From Anammoximicrobium sp964486845 (lineage in GTDB: Bacteria; Planctomycetota; Planctomycetia; Pirellulales; Pirellulaceae): a stretch of DNA of 64,000 nucleotides. A program made the translations under genes and the position numbers. Within the stretch, counting starts at the first letter, position 1. Each line of letters starts with the position of its first letter. The stretch is taken from the NCBI GenBank assembly GCA_964486845.1, contig CAZAQY010000006.1:1-64000 (forward strand), in the 5' to 3' direction. The notes under the pieces were generated by a model. It searched no databases. It saw only the letters and a program-made list of their open reading frames with translations, and had not been told where the DNA came from. Of this stretch, positions 55,101-64,000 are shown one piece after another.

Positions 55101-58100
55101 CAGGATCACGGTCTCCGGCAGTTCCACGATGTTGTCGTCCAACACGTCCACGGGGATGGTGATTGAGGACTGCCCCGCCGGAATCGTCACCGTACCCGTC
55201 AAGGCCGTATAATCCTCGCCGCCAATGGCCGTGCCGCTGACGGTATAGCTGACGGTGACGCCGCCGGCCGGCGCGGTTTTGCCGCCGTCCAGCGTGACGG
55301 TGAACTCGCCATCATCCGTCCCCGGCTCGCTGCCGCTCGGATCGCTGGCAACAATCGAGACGGTTGTGGGATCGTCATCGTCGATCGTCACGATGGCTTG
55401 GTTGGCAGCGGTCTCGATCGCGACGTTCGGGTGATCGACGCCCGTGAGCGTTACGACCACGGTCTCCGGCAACTCGACGACGTTGTCATCCAGAACCACG
55501 ACGGGAATCGAGACCGAGGACTGGCCGGACGGGATCGTCGCCACGCCGGCCAAGGCGGTGTAGTCGGCTCCCGGCGTAGCGCTGCCGCTGACTGTGTAAC
55601 TCACCCGGATTCCGCCCGGCGGGGCCTGCCGCCCGCCCGCCAAGGCCACCAAGAAGTGCCCTTCGTCGGCGCCGGGCTCGCCGGCCGTGGCATCGCTGGC
55701 CTCGATCGAGACGGACGCGATCTCATCCAGAATCGACACCGTGGCCGTCTTGTTCGTCTGGTCGATGACAACGTCCGGATCGCCGCTGGTGATGGCGGAA
55801 AGCGTCACGATCACCGTCTCGGTTTCCTCCACCAGCAGATCGTTCAGGACAGACACGACAATCTCGGCCGAGGTCTGGCCGGCCGCAATCGTCAGCGTGC
55901 CGGCCAGCGGCGTGTAGTCCTCGCCGGCACCGGGTGTCGCCGTTCCCGTGACAAGATAAGTCAACACGGTGTCCGTGTCGCTGGGCTTGGTTTGAGTTAC
56001 GAGGAAGCGGCCGTCGGCCGGCACGGCCCCTTCGGCCCCGTCATCCACCTTGGTGATCGACACAGCGGCCTCGTCGTCGTCGAGAATCTCCAGAAAGGCA
56101 TACGGGGTGGCGGCGTCAATCGAAACGCCGGGCGCGGCGCTGGTGATGCCGGTCAGCGTCACGATCACCGTCTCCGTGCCCTCGACCAGATCATCGTCGA
56201 GCACGGCGACGTCGATGTCCGCGGCGAGCGAACCGGCGGCGATGGTCACCGTCCCGCTGAGCGGCGTGTAATCGTTTCCGTCGCCCGGCATCGCCGTTCC
56301 GGACACCGTGTAGCTAAGCACCGTGTCCGCAACGCTGGCCCGCGTCTGGACCACCCGGAACCTGCCGTTCGCCGGCGTGGGGGCCTCGGCGCCGCCGGCA
56401 ACCTTCTCGACGGACACCGTGGCCATGTCGTCGTCGCTGATCAGTAGCGTGGCCGAGTTGTCCACGTCGTCGATCGCGATGTCCGGGTCGCCGCTGGTCA
56501 CGGCGATCAGCGTGACGGTCACCGTCTCGCCGCCTTCCACCCAATCGTCATTCAGTACGACGATGTCGAGGTCGACGGTGGTCGCCCCCGCTGGGATGAT
56601 CACACTGCCGCTCACCGACGCGTAATCGTCGCCATGCGTCGCGGTTCCGGACACCGTGTAGCTCACTACCGTATCGGTCGCGCTGGGCAGAGTCTGCGTC
56701 ACTCGGAACTTGCCGTTGGTGGGGAGATTGTCCTCAACTCCGTCGTCGACCTTGGCAATCGACACCGTGGCCTTGTCGTCGTCGGCAATGATCAACGTGG
56801 CGGTCCTGCCGGCTTCGCCGACGGCAATTTCGGGATCGCCGCTGGTGATGTCGGCCAACGTCACGACGACGGTCTCGTTGTCTTCGACCAGGCTGTCGTC
56901 CAGCACGACGATGTCGATGTGGGCAGCGGTCGCTCCCGCAGGGATGGTCACGCTGCCGCTCAGCGGCGCGTAATCGTCGCCATGCGTCGCGGTTCCAGAC
57001 ACCGTGTAGCTCAGCACCGTATCGGTCGCACTGGGCAGAGTCTGCGTGACGCGGAACCTGCCGCTGGTGGTCACCGCGCCCTCGGCCCCATCCTCGATCC
57101 GGGCGATCGACACCATGGCCGTATCTTCGTCAGCGATCCCGATCTGGGCCGTCGCGTTCCGGCTGTCGATCGAGATGTCTTCGTCACCGCTGGTGACGGC
57201 TTCCAGCGTGACAACCACCGTTTCGGTGTCCTCGACGATGTCGTCGTCCAGCACGGCGACTTCGATGTCGGCGGTCGCGTCTCCGGCCATGATGGTAACG
57301 GTTCCACTGAGCGTCGCGTAATCGTTTCCCGCGCCCGGCAGCGCCGTGCCGGCCACGGTGTAGCTGAGGACTGTATCGGTGGCGCTGACCTTCGTCAGCG
57401 TGACGCGGAACTTACCGTTGGTGGGAGTCGCGGCCTCGACGCCGTCGTGCACCTTGTCAATCGACACTGTGGCGGTGTCGTCGTCGGCGATCCAGACCGT
57501 GGCCGTATGATTCACCGGGTCGACCGTGGCTCCTGCATTGTTTGTGCCGAGCAGAGTGACGACGACGGTCTCGGTGGGCTCCACAACGTTGTCGTCCAGG
57601 ACATCGACGGCAATCGCCGCCGAGTTCCGGCCTCCCAAGATCGTCACGCTGACAGGCAGCGCGACATAGTCTTCGTCCGCCGTGGCGGTGCCGCTCACAG
57701 CATAGTAGACCAGAATCCCTTGCGGCGGCGCCACTTTGCCGCCGCCCAAGGTAATGACAAACCGGCCGTCGTCGGCGCCGGGTTCGCTTCCCGCGCCGTC
57801 GTCGGCCGCGATCGAAACCGTGGTCGCCTCGTCGTCGGCGATCGTCAACGTCGCCGAGTCGGGCGTGCCCGGCCGGGCCGCAGGATCGCTCGTTCCCAGG
57901 ATCTGAACGACGACAGTCTCATCCCCTTCGATCATGGAGTCCGCCAAGACGGTCACCGGGACCGTCACGCTCCTCGCGTCCGCGGGGAATGTCAGCGAGG
58001 GGCTGATGGTCACGTAATCCTCGTCCGGGGTCGCTGTTCCGGAAACCGCCAACAGGACTTGGATGGGTTGAGACAACAGCTTGTCGGTGGTAATCGTGAA

Positions 58101-61100
58101 CAAACCGTGCGTGGCGTCTTCGGCTGCGGCTTGCGTCACGGCGATGGTGAGCCGGGCCGCGTCATCATCGACGATCGTGGCCACGGCCTGCGCGTCGCCC
58201 AGGGACACGTTCCGGGCCGGCGTACCGGCGTTCAAATTGCTGAGGATGACCCGAAAGGTCTCGTCGGGCTCGATGACCATGTCGCCGCGAACTGCGACCG
58301 TCACGGTTTGGGTCAAGCTGCCGCCGGGCTCGAACGTCAGCGTCCCGTGTTGGGAATCGTAGTCGTGATCGCCGTTCTCGTCTTCTGCGGTGCCGTCGGC
58401 CGTTGCGTAATCGACGGTAACCGGCACATCGACGGGGGCGGACAGGGTGACGGCAAACTCCAGCAACCTGGAGCCGGAATCCCCTTCGTCTGCCGGTTCC
58501 GGGCCGGTCACGCCAACCACCGCCGCATCGTCGCAGGCGATGGTCACCGTCGCGGTCGATTCGGCTGAACTAACGGTCACGGACGGATGGTCCGTGCCGG
58601 TCAGAGAAACGATCACCGTCTCTGCCGCTTCGGCCAGGTTATCGTCCAAGACGTCCACCAGAATCACGGCGGAAGATGCTCCGGCCGGGATCGTCACTGC
58701 GCCCGTCAGCGCCACGTAATCCGCACCCGGCGCCGCGGTGCCGCTGACCGCATAGGTCACAAGGATGCCTCCGGGCGGCGCCGTCTTGCCGCCCGCCAAA
58801 CGGACCTCAAATTGCCCGTCGTCCGCGCCCGGTTCGCTGCCATCCGCGTCGCTGGCCGTGATCGCCACGGTCGTCGCGTCGTCGTCGGCGATGGTCACTT
58901 CCGCCTGTGCGCCGGCCGTCGAAAGGCTGACCGCCGGATGATTGACCCCCGTGAGCGTGACGATCACGGTTTCCGGCAGTTCGATCACGTTGTCGTCCAG
59001 CACGTCGATCAAGATCGTGGCGGTGGAAGCGCCGGCGGCGATGGTCAGCGAACCAGCCAGCAGCGCGTAGTCCGCTCCCCCTGTCGCGCTGCCGCCGGCG
59101 CCATAGGTTACGACGATCCCGCCTGGCGGTGCGACCTTCCCGCCGTCCAAGGCGACCGTCAGCAGGCCGTCGTTGCCGCCTGGCTCGCTGCCGCCGGCGT
59201 CGGTGGCGGAAATCGATACCGTGGTGGCATCGTCATCCGCAATCGTGACGGCCGCGGCGTTGTTCGAGGGGTGAATCGTGGCCCCCGGATGATTCGTACT
59301 CGACAGCGTGACCGTTACCTGTTCCGTGAGTTCCACCACGTTGTCGTCCAACACATCGACCGCGATCGTCGCCGACGACTCTCCGGCGGCAATGGTCACG
59401 GTACCGGGCAATGCGGCGTAGTCGCTGCCGGGCGTGGCGGTGCCGCCGACCGTGTAGCTCACCTGAATTCCTCCGGTTGGCGCAACTTTTCCGTCGCCCA
59501 GGACAACCAGGAATTGACCGCCATCGGAACCGGGTTCGCTGGCGGTGCCGTCCACAGCCGAAATGGAGACGGTGGTCGCGTCATCGTCGTTCACGGTGAC
59601 CGTCGCCGAAGCACGCGACGGATGGATGGTCACCCCGGCGTGGCTGACGGTGTTGAGCGTGACCACGACCGTCTCCGGGTTCTCGATCACGTTGTCATTA
59701 ACGGGGACGACGGGGACCGTCACCGACGACTGTCCTGCCGGGATCGTTGCCGTTCCCGTCAGCGCCGTGTAATCCGCCCCTGGTGTGGCCGTGCCGCTGA
59801 CCGTGTACGTCACCGTGATTCCGCCGTCCGGGGCGACCTTGTCCCCGTCCAAGGCCACGAGAAATGCGCCGCTGTCGGCGCCGGGTTCGCTCGCCGTCCC
59901 GTCGCCGGCTGTGATCGAGACCGTCGTGGCATCATCGTCGGAGATCGTCACGGTGGCCGTGCGGTTGGTCGCGTGCAACGGCGCGCTTGGGTGATTGGTC
60001 CCCGTTAAGGTGACGACGACCGTTTCCGTCAGTTCGACGACGTTGTCATCCAATACGTCCACAGTGATTGTCGCGGAAGAGCTGCCCGCAGGAATCGTCA
60101 CCGAACCGGGCAGCGACGTGTAATCGGCGCCGCCCGTCGCCGTCCCGCCGATGGTGTACTCGACGGCGATGCCGCCCGCCGGAGCGAGTTTGCCGCCGGC
60201 CAACGCCACCGTGAACAGCCCGTCGTTGGCACCGGGTTCTCCGCCGCCGGCGTCGGTGGCCGTAATCGAGACCGTCGTGGCATCATCGTCGGCGATCATC
60301 ACCGTCGCTTGGTTGTCCGTCGCGTGGGTCGTCACGCCGGCGTGATTGGTTCCGGTAAGGGTGACCGTCAGGAATTCGGTCCCTTCGACCACCTGGTCGT
60401 CCAGCACGTCGACGGCAATGGTGGCCGAGGAGGCGCCGGCGGGGATCGTCACAGATCCGGAGAGAGCGGCGTAGTCGCTGCCGCTCGACGCGGTGCCGTT
60501 CGCCGTGTAATTGACGAGGATTCCGCCGGCAGGCGCCAGCTTGCTTCCGCCCAAGGTCACGGTGAATTGGGCGTCGTTGCTGCCGGGTTCGGCGCCGTTG
60601 GCATCGGAAGCCGTGATCGAGACCGTCGTGGCATCATCATCGGCGATCGTGACGGTGGCGGAGTTGTCCGCGGGATGGAGCGTCACGGACGCGTGATTGG
60701 TTCCGGTGAGCGTCAACACGACCGTCTCCGAGTCCTCGACGATCTGATCGTTCAGCACGTCGACAAGGATCGTGACGGACGACGCTCCGGCCGGGACCGT
60801 CACCGAGCCTGTCAGGGACACGTAGTCGGCCCCGGCGGAAGCAGTGCCGCTGACGGTGTAACTGACGACGATGCCGCCGGCCGGCGCCAACTTGCCGCCG
60901 TCCAAACGGACCGTGAACTGGCCGTCATCCGTGCCCGGCTCGGCGCCGTTGGCGTCGCTGGGAATAACGGAGACGGTGGTCGCATCGTCGTCGGCAATCG
61001 TGGCTGTGGCGGTCTTGTTGGTTGTCGAGACGGAAACCGACGGATGATTGGTGCTGGTCAGCGTGAGGATGACGCTTTCGCTCGGCTCGATGGCCTCGTC

Positions 61101-63350
61101 GTCCAGCACATCGACGACGATGGTCGCGGAGGAAGCTCCGGCCGGAATGGTCACGGAGCCCGCGAGCACCGCGTAGTCCGAGCCTGCGGAGGCGGTGCCG
61201 CCGACGGAGTAGTTGATGGCGATGCCGCCGGGCGGTGCGACTTTGCCGCCCTCCAAGGTCACGGTGAATTGAGCGTCATCCGCGCCGGGCTCACTACCTC
61301 CGGCGTCGCTGGCGGAAATCGACACGGTCGTTCCGTCGTTGTCCGAGATGGTGGCCGTCGCCTGGTTGCCGGCCGGCGCCACGGTGACGCCTGGATGGTC
61401 CGTGCCGAGGAGCGTGACGATGACCGTTTCCGAGGATTCCACGACATTGTCATCCAACACGGACAGGGCGATGGTCGCCGATGAGGCCCCTGCGGCAATG
61501 GTCACGGAACCCGGCAGGGCCGTGTAGTCGGCGCCTGCCGTAGCGGTGCCGCCGACGGAATAGTTGACCACGATGCCACCGGCCGGAGCGACCTTGCTCC
61601 CGGCCAGCGTTAAGGTGAACAGGGCCCCGTTGGAGCCCGTTTCGCCGGCAATCGCGTCGGTCGCGACAATCGACACAGTGGTGGCGTCGTCATCGGCCAC
61701 ACTGACTGTTGCCGAGCGGTTTGCCGCATGGACCGTGGCCCCGGAGTGGTTCGTGCTGGTCAGCGTCAGCACAACGGTTTCGGCGATTTCGACCACGTTG
61801 TCGTTCAGAACGTCGACGGTGACGCCGGCGGACGACGCACCGGCCGGGATGGTCACCGAGCCGGGCAGGGCCGTGTAATCCGCGCCTGGTGTGGCGGTTC
61901 CGCCGACCGAGTAGTTGACCACGATCCCGCCGGGCGGTGCGATCTTGCCGCCGTCCAAGGTTACGGTGAACTGGCCGTCGTCCGTCCCCGGCTCGCTGCC
62001 GGCGGCGTCGCTCGCCGTGACGGAAACGGTGGTGGCATCGTCGTCGCTGATGGTGACCGTCGCGGTGTTTTGGCTGGGATGGATCGTCACATTGGCGTTG
62101 TTCGTGCCCGTCAAAGTCACGGCCACCGACTCGGACATTTCGACCACCTGATCGTTCACGACGTCCACCGGAATGTCGGCTGACGAGGCTCCGGACGCGA
62201 TGATGACGCTGCCGCCGAAAGCCACGTAATCTGCGCCCGCGGTCGCGGTCCCGCCTACGCTGTAGCTGACGATGATGCCGCCTGGCGGCGCCAGTTTGCC
62301 GCCGGCCAGGGTCACGGTAAACAGACCGTCATCCGTGCCTGGCTCGCTGCCGCTGGGGTCCGTGGCCACGATCGACACCGTGGTGGCGTCATCGTCGATG
62401 TTGATGACGGAGACATCGTCCGCGTTCTTGCCGTTGTAGTCCGTATCGGTGCTGGCGGCGGGGGCCGTCACGATGGTGTAGCCGACGGGCCCGTCGATCA
62501 CGTCGTCGTTGACGCCGGTAACCGTGACGCGCTGCGCGACGTTCCAGTTCGCCGTGGTGAAGATCAGGCTGGCGGGCGAGACGGTGCCCTCCGTAAGATC
62601 GCTGGAGGACAACCCGATCGTGACGCTGGCGGTGGGTTGCTTCGTGAGGACCACTTCAAAGGACGCCGTGCCGCCGCCTTCCGTCGTCGTCAAGCCGAAA
62701 GTGGGGGTGACACGGATTCCGCCGCTGAGGATTTCGATCGAGGTCTGGAAGTTGATCTCGCCGGCGGGCACGATCAAATGGTCCTCGAAGAACTCAACCC
62801 AGTGCAACGGGCTGTCGGCGGCGGTGGCGGTGAACGTCAAGGTTCCGGGCGCTGCCGCGGTCCATGGTTGATTGGACTGGAACAGCAGGCAGTCGCGGCC
62901 TCTCGGATTGGGTGCCACCTGGTCGTAGTCCAATCCTCCAACTTCGTCGATCAGCCCCGAAACAAGCACGGTCCCCGAGCTGAACGCGCCGTATTCGCCG
63001 GGGTGGAGTGACTTGTCCGCAGGAAGGGTCACAAGACCCGGATCGAAATTGACGTCCAAGTAGGCTTGGAAGACCCCGGTGGGACTGCGGCGCGCGTCCC
63101 GCACGTAGGCTTTCACCAGAAACTGGTCGCCCACTTGCAGCGAGGTGAGAGGCTGGCCGCCAAGATCAGTGAACTCGAACCTCACGTTCAGGTCCCCGGC
63201 GAGGAGTCGGCGATCCTCCAGGGGCTCGAAAACGAGACTGCGTGCGCGCCGCGCCGATTTTCGCCGGAATCGCTCCGTGAACTGCGACTGAAGCCCCGAA
63301 GCGCGGCCCGATGAGCCACGGTCAGACCGACGCCTTTTTCCTATTGCCAT
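52143..63350 (-). CDS. Giant Calx-beta repeat surface protein
   Basis: The 3,735-residue protein starts with a basic leader and FEPLEDRRLLAG (residues 41-52), a motif of planctomycete surface proteins. A cohesin-like or beta-sandwich domain (RFEFTDLGGQPLTSLQVGDQ) and one atypical repeat follow. About 26 Calx-beta-type repeats of 100-115 residues span roughly 320-3370; most begin DDDATTVSI and contain GTATAGADYTALPGSVTI and VDVLDDNVVE. Residues about 1950-2540 are a different subfamily (KVDDGxE, TDTVLSYTVSGTA). An SdrD-type beta domain (SGVVWIDANNDRQQ) lies at 3375-3490 and an Ala/Glu/Pro-rich tail ends it. Calx-beta repeats bind calcium; a stalk or adhesin role is inferred. GGAGAGG precedes the ATG. 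Confidence 0.93.
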   Translation of the reverse strand: MAIGKRRRSDRGSSGRASGLQSQFTERFRRKSARRARSLVFEPLEDRRLLAGDLNVRFEFTDLGGQPLTSLQVGDQFLVKAYVRDARRSPTGVFQAYLDVNFDPGLVTLPADKSLHPGEYGAFSSGTVLVSGLIDEVGGLDYDQVAPNPRGRDCLLFQSNQPWTAAAPGTLTFTATAADSPLHWVEFFEDHLIVPAGEINFQTSIEILSGGIRVTPTFGLTTTEGGGTASFEVVLTKQPTASVTIGLSSSDLTEGTVSPASLIFTTANWNVAQRVTVTGVNDDVIDGPVGYTIVTAPAASTDTDYNGKNADDVSVINIDDDATTVSIVATDPSGSEPGTDDGLFTVTLAGGKLAPPGGIIVSYSVGGTATAGADYVAFGGSVIIASGASSADIPVDVVNDQVVEMSESVAVTLTGTNNANVTIHPSQNTATVTISDDDATTVSVTASDAAGSEPGTDDGQFTVTLDGGKIAPPGGIVVNYSVGGTATPGADYTALPGSVTIPAGASSAGVTVDVLNDNVVEIAETVVLTLTSTNHSGATVHAANRSATVSVADDDATTVSIVATDAIAGETGSNGALFTLTLAGSKVAPAGGIVVNYSVGGTATAGADYTALPGSVTIAAGASSATIALSVLDDNVVESSETVIVTLLGTDHPGVTVAPAGNQATATISDNDGTTVSISASDAGGSEPGADDAQFTVTLEGGKVAPPGGIAINYSVGGTASAGSDYAVLAGSVTIPAGASSATIVVDVLDDEAIEPSESVILTLTSTNHPSVSVSTTNKTATATIADDDATTVSVIPSDANGAEPGTDDGQFTVRLDGGKLAPAGGIVVSYTVSGTASAGADYVSLTGSVTVPAGASSVTILVDVLNDQIVEDSETVVLTLTGTNHASVTLHPADNSATVTIADDDATTVSITASDANGAEPGSNDAQFTVTLGGSKLAPAGGILVNYTANGTASSGSDYAALSGSVTIPAGASSATIAVDVLDDQVVEGTEFLTVTLTGTNHAGVTTHATDNQATVMIADDDATTVSITATDAGGGEPGANDGLFTVALAGGKLAPAGGIAVEYTIGGTATGGADYTSLPGSVTIPAGSSSATITVDVLDDNVVELTETVVVTLTGTNHPSAPLHATNRTATVTISDDDATTVSITAGDGTASEPGADSGAFLVALDGDKVAPDGGITVTYTVSGTATPGADYTALTGTATIPAGQSSVTVPVVPVNDNVIENPETVVVTLNTVSHAGVTIHPSRASATVTVNDDDATTVSISAVDGTASEPGSDGGQFLVVLGDGKVAPTGGIQVSYTVGGTATPGSDYAALPGTVTIAAGESSATIAVDVLDDNVVELTEQVTVTLSSTNHPGATIHPSNNAAAVTIADDDATTVSISATDAGGSEPGGNDGLLTVALDGGKVAPPGGIVVTYGAGGSATGGADYALLAGSLTIAAGASTATILIDVLDDNVIELPETVIVTLTGVNHPAVSLSTAGAQAEVTIADDDATTVAITASDADGSEPGADDGQFEVRLAGGKTAPPGGILVTYAVSGTAAPGADYVALTGAVTIPAGASSAVILVDVLDDNLAEAAETVIVSLTGTDHPSVTVSSAESTATVTIACDDAAVVGVTGPEPADEGDSGSRLLEFAVTLSAPVDVPVTVDYATADGTAEDENGDHDYDSQHGTLTFEPGGSLTQTVTVAVRGDMVIEPDETFRVILSNLNAGTPARNVSLGDAQAVATIVDDDAARLTIAVTQAAAEDATHGLFTITTDKLLSQPIQVLLAVSGTATPDEDYVTISPSLTFPADARSVTVPVTVLADSMIEGDETVVVQILGTSDPAARPGTPDSATLTIADDEATTVSIAADDGAGSEPGADDGRFVITLGGGKVAPPQGILVYYAVSGTATADEDYVALPVSVTILGGRNSAAIAVDVLDDNVVEPTETVVVTLLGTNNAGATVDPVNHTATVWIADDDTATVSIDKVHDGVEAATPTNGKFRVTLTKVSATDTVLSYTVAGTALPGAGNDYATLSGTVTIMAGDATADIEVAVLDDDIVEDTETVVVTLEAVTSGDEDISIDSRNATAQIGIADEDTAMVSIARIEDGAEGAVTTSGRFRVTQTLPSATDTVLSYTVSGTATHGDDYAPLSGSVTIPAGATAAHIDIVVLDDSLVEDNETVVVTLADITSGDPEIAVGEAGRTATLIIADDDKATVSIAKVDDGVEDNLPTNGKFRVTQTLPSATDTVVSYTVSGTATHGDDYASVSGSVIIPAGATTVDLDIVVLNDDWVEGGETVTVTLIAVTSGDPDIAIDDVDNSATLLISDDDMATVSVEKVAGGAEAPTPANGRFRVVQTRASVADTVLSYTVSGTAMPGDGNDYTPLSGTVTIAAGSLAADIDVAVLDDDLVEGTETVIVTLTGITSAAPGVSIDAATPYAFLEILDDDEAAVSITKVDDGAEGAVPADGRFLVTQTKPSDTDTVLTYLVTGTATPGAGEDYTPLAGTLTIAAGQTSAEIVVSVLNDLLVEETETVIVTLSAITSGDPDVVIDQTNKTATVSILDEIASVSIEASDATAGEPGADEGHFLVALAGGRQAPPGGIRVSYTVSGSATPGADYTALAGVATIPSGQSSVSIPVVVLDDNVVELPETVVVTLTGVDHPNVAIETAANQAIVTIDDDDPTTVSIVASDPSGSEPGTDDGEFTVTLDGGKTAPAGGVTVSYTVSGTAIGGEDYTALTGTVTIPAGQSSITIPVDVLDDNIVELPETVILTLTGTNHPGVTVQAAADTATVTIHDGGPEDADATTVSIAATDATGSEPGTDDGQFTVTLAGGKLAPNGGVTVTYTVGGSATPGSDYTALSGTVTIPAGQSSAIILVDVLNDDIVELPETVVVTLTGTDHPGVTIAATENTAIVTISDDIEPGSDATTVSIAATDAVGSEPGADNGLFTVTLAGGKLAPTGGITVNYTVSGTATAGTDYTALTGTVTIPAGASSATILVDVLDDNIVEAAETVIVALTSTNHAAVTVDRANNAATVTINDDDPTTVSIAASDATGSEPGTDDGAFTVTLAGGKLAPAGGIAVTYTVAGTATAGADYTTLTGTVTIPAGQSSATILVDVLDDNVVETPEAVILTLTGTNHAGATIHATNNTATVTIDSSDDNTTVSISATDATGREPGTDGARLTVTLANSKVAPDGGIVVNYNTSGTATAGSDYTALPGTVAIPAGASSATIAVSVLDDNVVESAETVIVTLTGTNHAGATIASINNSATVTIEDDDSTTVSISASDANAGEPSNNGQFTVTLDNGKVAPAGGIVVNYTTAGTATAGSDYTSLPGTVTILAGQPSATIPVNVIDDTTADEPAETVVVTLASTNHPSVSISTASPSATVTIAADDLRNASISGVVWIDANNDRQQQKNTSGSPLEPGIPGVTVRLTGTARDGSTLELEAMTDGDGAYRFFDLPAGTYEIREEHPAAWIDGPEMLASSTANDTYSNIVLTPSQNAVDYSFGERTLQPQFVSKRQFLASTPATDVYLRELNALAKQRAGDAAGAQAIRDAGIPSEVSAGSTAAAAASAQVTAPESSAAGAAGEGEAAQTNAEAADVNAKAPPAEGEAAPKPAASSRPSVEVAFRTDSRPAAMPAASEALDVRRSLASAASSKPAPESAAFPTGERAACEEVIGVAGLQPSSQSQSAQRDDRAAAADRRASSAFDGSQPAAQLCNASGSAATSTRKAEENLEPVALVDLVFAEDAWLDAL
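55735..57490 (-). repeat. Block of five variant Calx-beta repeats
   Basis: Within the giant gene, five consecutive units begin with patterns such as TATVSIDKVHDGVEAATP and share TDTVLSYTV and VTLxxITSGDPxIxID. They differ from the surrounding SEPGxDDGxFTVTLxGGK units, which resume on both sides. Confidence 0.85.
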
Positions 63351-63728
63351 GGACGAACCTCTCCACCATTACTGAAGACGAGTAGCGCACTGCGCCAATC
63401 TAGCACCCGTTGACCCGCCGAGTGCGAGTTCCGGGTCAGGAATCAACGCAACGGAAAGCTGATACGGCCGTCAGACTCGATGTTAGCCCTGATCTTCGGA
63501 TGCGGCAAGGATTTGGCGCGTTTCGAGATGGGGCTCGATCGCCAGCTGGTAGCAGATGTGAGGGTTTGAGGGGAGAGAAGAAGAGTAGCGATCATCGGGG
63601 CAACGAGGTCTTCGCTGCGGCGAGCCAAACAGAAAAGGAGCCGCAGCTCCATGCGAGCTTGCGGCCCCTCATTCGTTTGGTTCGAACACGCACGGACGGG
63701 TCCGATTTGGCGGACCGTGGCCGGTGCT
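63351..63728. other. Intergenic region upstream of the giant gene
   Basis: The ribosome binding site GGAGAGG of the giant gene lies about 14 nt before its ATG. A clear promoter pair was not found. The terminator of the next minus-strand gene is inside this region. No gene is seen. Confidence 0.5.
63632..63670 (-). terminator. Rho-independent terminator of the partial gene
   Basis: On the minus strand GGGGCCGCAAGCTC pairs with GAGCTGCGGCTCC around a short loop and is followed by TTTTCTGTTT. It lies about 60 nt after the stop codon at 63729. Confidence 0.7.
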
Positions 63729-64000
63729 TCAGAGTTCGAACACGTTTTCCCAGTTCAACAGATTGACGGTTCCGCCGCTGAACAACACATCCCGACTCCG
63801 CCGCTCGTCCTGATCGCCGTCTTCGCCGTCGAGGAGCGTATCGCCGAGGAACTGGACGTGTTCCATGACCAACAAGTCGTTGAGGTCTCCAAGTTCGATC
63901 TCGGCCAGCATGACCACTTGGCGAGCGCTGCTCGAACTTCCCTTGATGGTCACGACATCCATTTGGTTTCCGGTCTCAATGATCAGTCCCTGAATCGGCT
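63729..64000 (-). CDS. C-terminal end of a gene that continues beyond the window
   Basis: About 90 codons are visible and the frame stays open to the window edge (ending residues LLNWENVFEL). The segment is acidic (DGEDGDQDERRSRD), with hydrophobic strands (QVVMLAEIELGDLNDLLVM). It could be the tail of another surface-anchored protein of the same type as its neighbour, but this is not shown. The start lies outside the window. Confidence 0.6.
   Translation of the reverse strand, partial: PIQGLIIETGNQMDVVTIKGSSSSARQVVMLAEIELGDLNDLLVMEHVQFLGDTLLDGEDGDQDERRSRDVLFSGGTVNLLNWENVFEL

Noticed and set aside
53200..62400. Plus-strand frames opposite the giant gene that repeat about every 330 bp
   Set aside because: They are antisense shadows of the Calx-beta repeats; the regular spacing comes from the repeat unit.
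63675..63700. tRNA-like GGTTCGAA segment
   Set aside because: No acceptor stem or anticodon arm can be drawn around it.

Overview
The window is GC-rich bacterial DNA, most likely a planctomycete of the Pirellula group. The evidence is the FEPLEDRRLLAG-type N-terminal motif on a giant surface protein, a DUF1598 protein, a tetrahydromethanopterin-linked formyltransferase (Ftr), a Tat-exported Gfo/Idh oxidoreductase, a DUF58/transglutaminase pair and many short intergenic hairpin repeats. No rRNA, tRNA, CRISPR array or complete insertion sequence was seen.

Layout. 0.25-8.1 kb (minus strand): a 1,503-residue secreted glycosidase-like protein, a DUF1598 protein and the GTPase Der. 8.4-12.7 kb: an NAD-binding epimerase-like protein, a DUF4105 lipoprotein, biotin ligase, a toxin-antitoxin remnant (intact antitoxin, truncated MazF-like toxin) and mutM. 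12.7-13.7 kb has no intact gene; it holds repeats, a candidate 330-nt structured RNA with its own promoter and terminator, and a long inverted repeat. 14.4-23.0 kb is a complete F1Fo ATP synthase operon (atpZ-I-B-E-F-H-A-G-D-C) behind a good sigma70-like promoter, followed by hisI and hisG.

24.5-30.5 kb is a decayed defence island. Two minus-strand pieces of a large BREX/Pgl-like ATPase, the second joined to a PglZ domain, carry a nonsense codon, a frameshift and truncated ends. Between them lie a phosphorothioate-DNA-type HNH endonuclease, a short PAPS-reductase/DndC-like PP-loop protein, a HIT protein and a zinc-ribbon protein. 30.5-35.8 kb (minus): queA and a ribose-type ABC transporter (binding lipoprotein, ATPase, permease), with a hairpin array between the binding-protein and ATPase genes. 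Divergently, a nucleoside hydrolase and an Ap4A-phosphorylase-like gene suggest one nucleoside/ribose salvage locus.

38-44 kb: an acidic exported protein, a small unknown gene next to ftr, an EF-hand protein, a Gfo/Idh oxidoreductase and a second two-gene toxin-antitoxin-like locus whose toxin-side gene is truncated. 44-52 kb: two membrane proteins, an M28 peptidase and the overlapping DUF58/transglutaminase pair. 52.1-63.4 kb is one 3,735-residue protein made of about 26 Calx-beta-like repeats in two subfamilies. The window ends inside another minus-strand gene.

The most unusual thread is the set of mini-hairpins. A GTAG-flanked family keeps its flank and loop while both stem arms change together. 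A second 26-bp hairpin is tandemly arrayed inside the transporter operon and also sits, in frame, inside the first large coding sequence.
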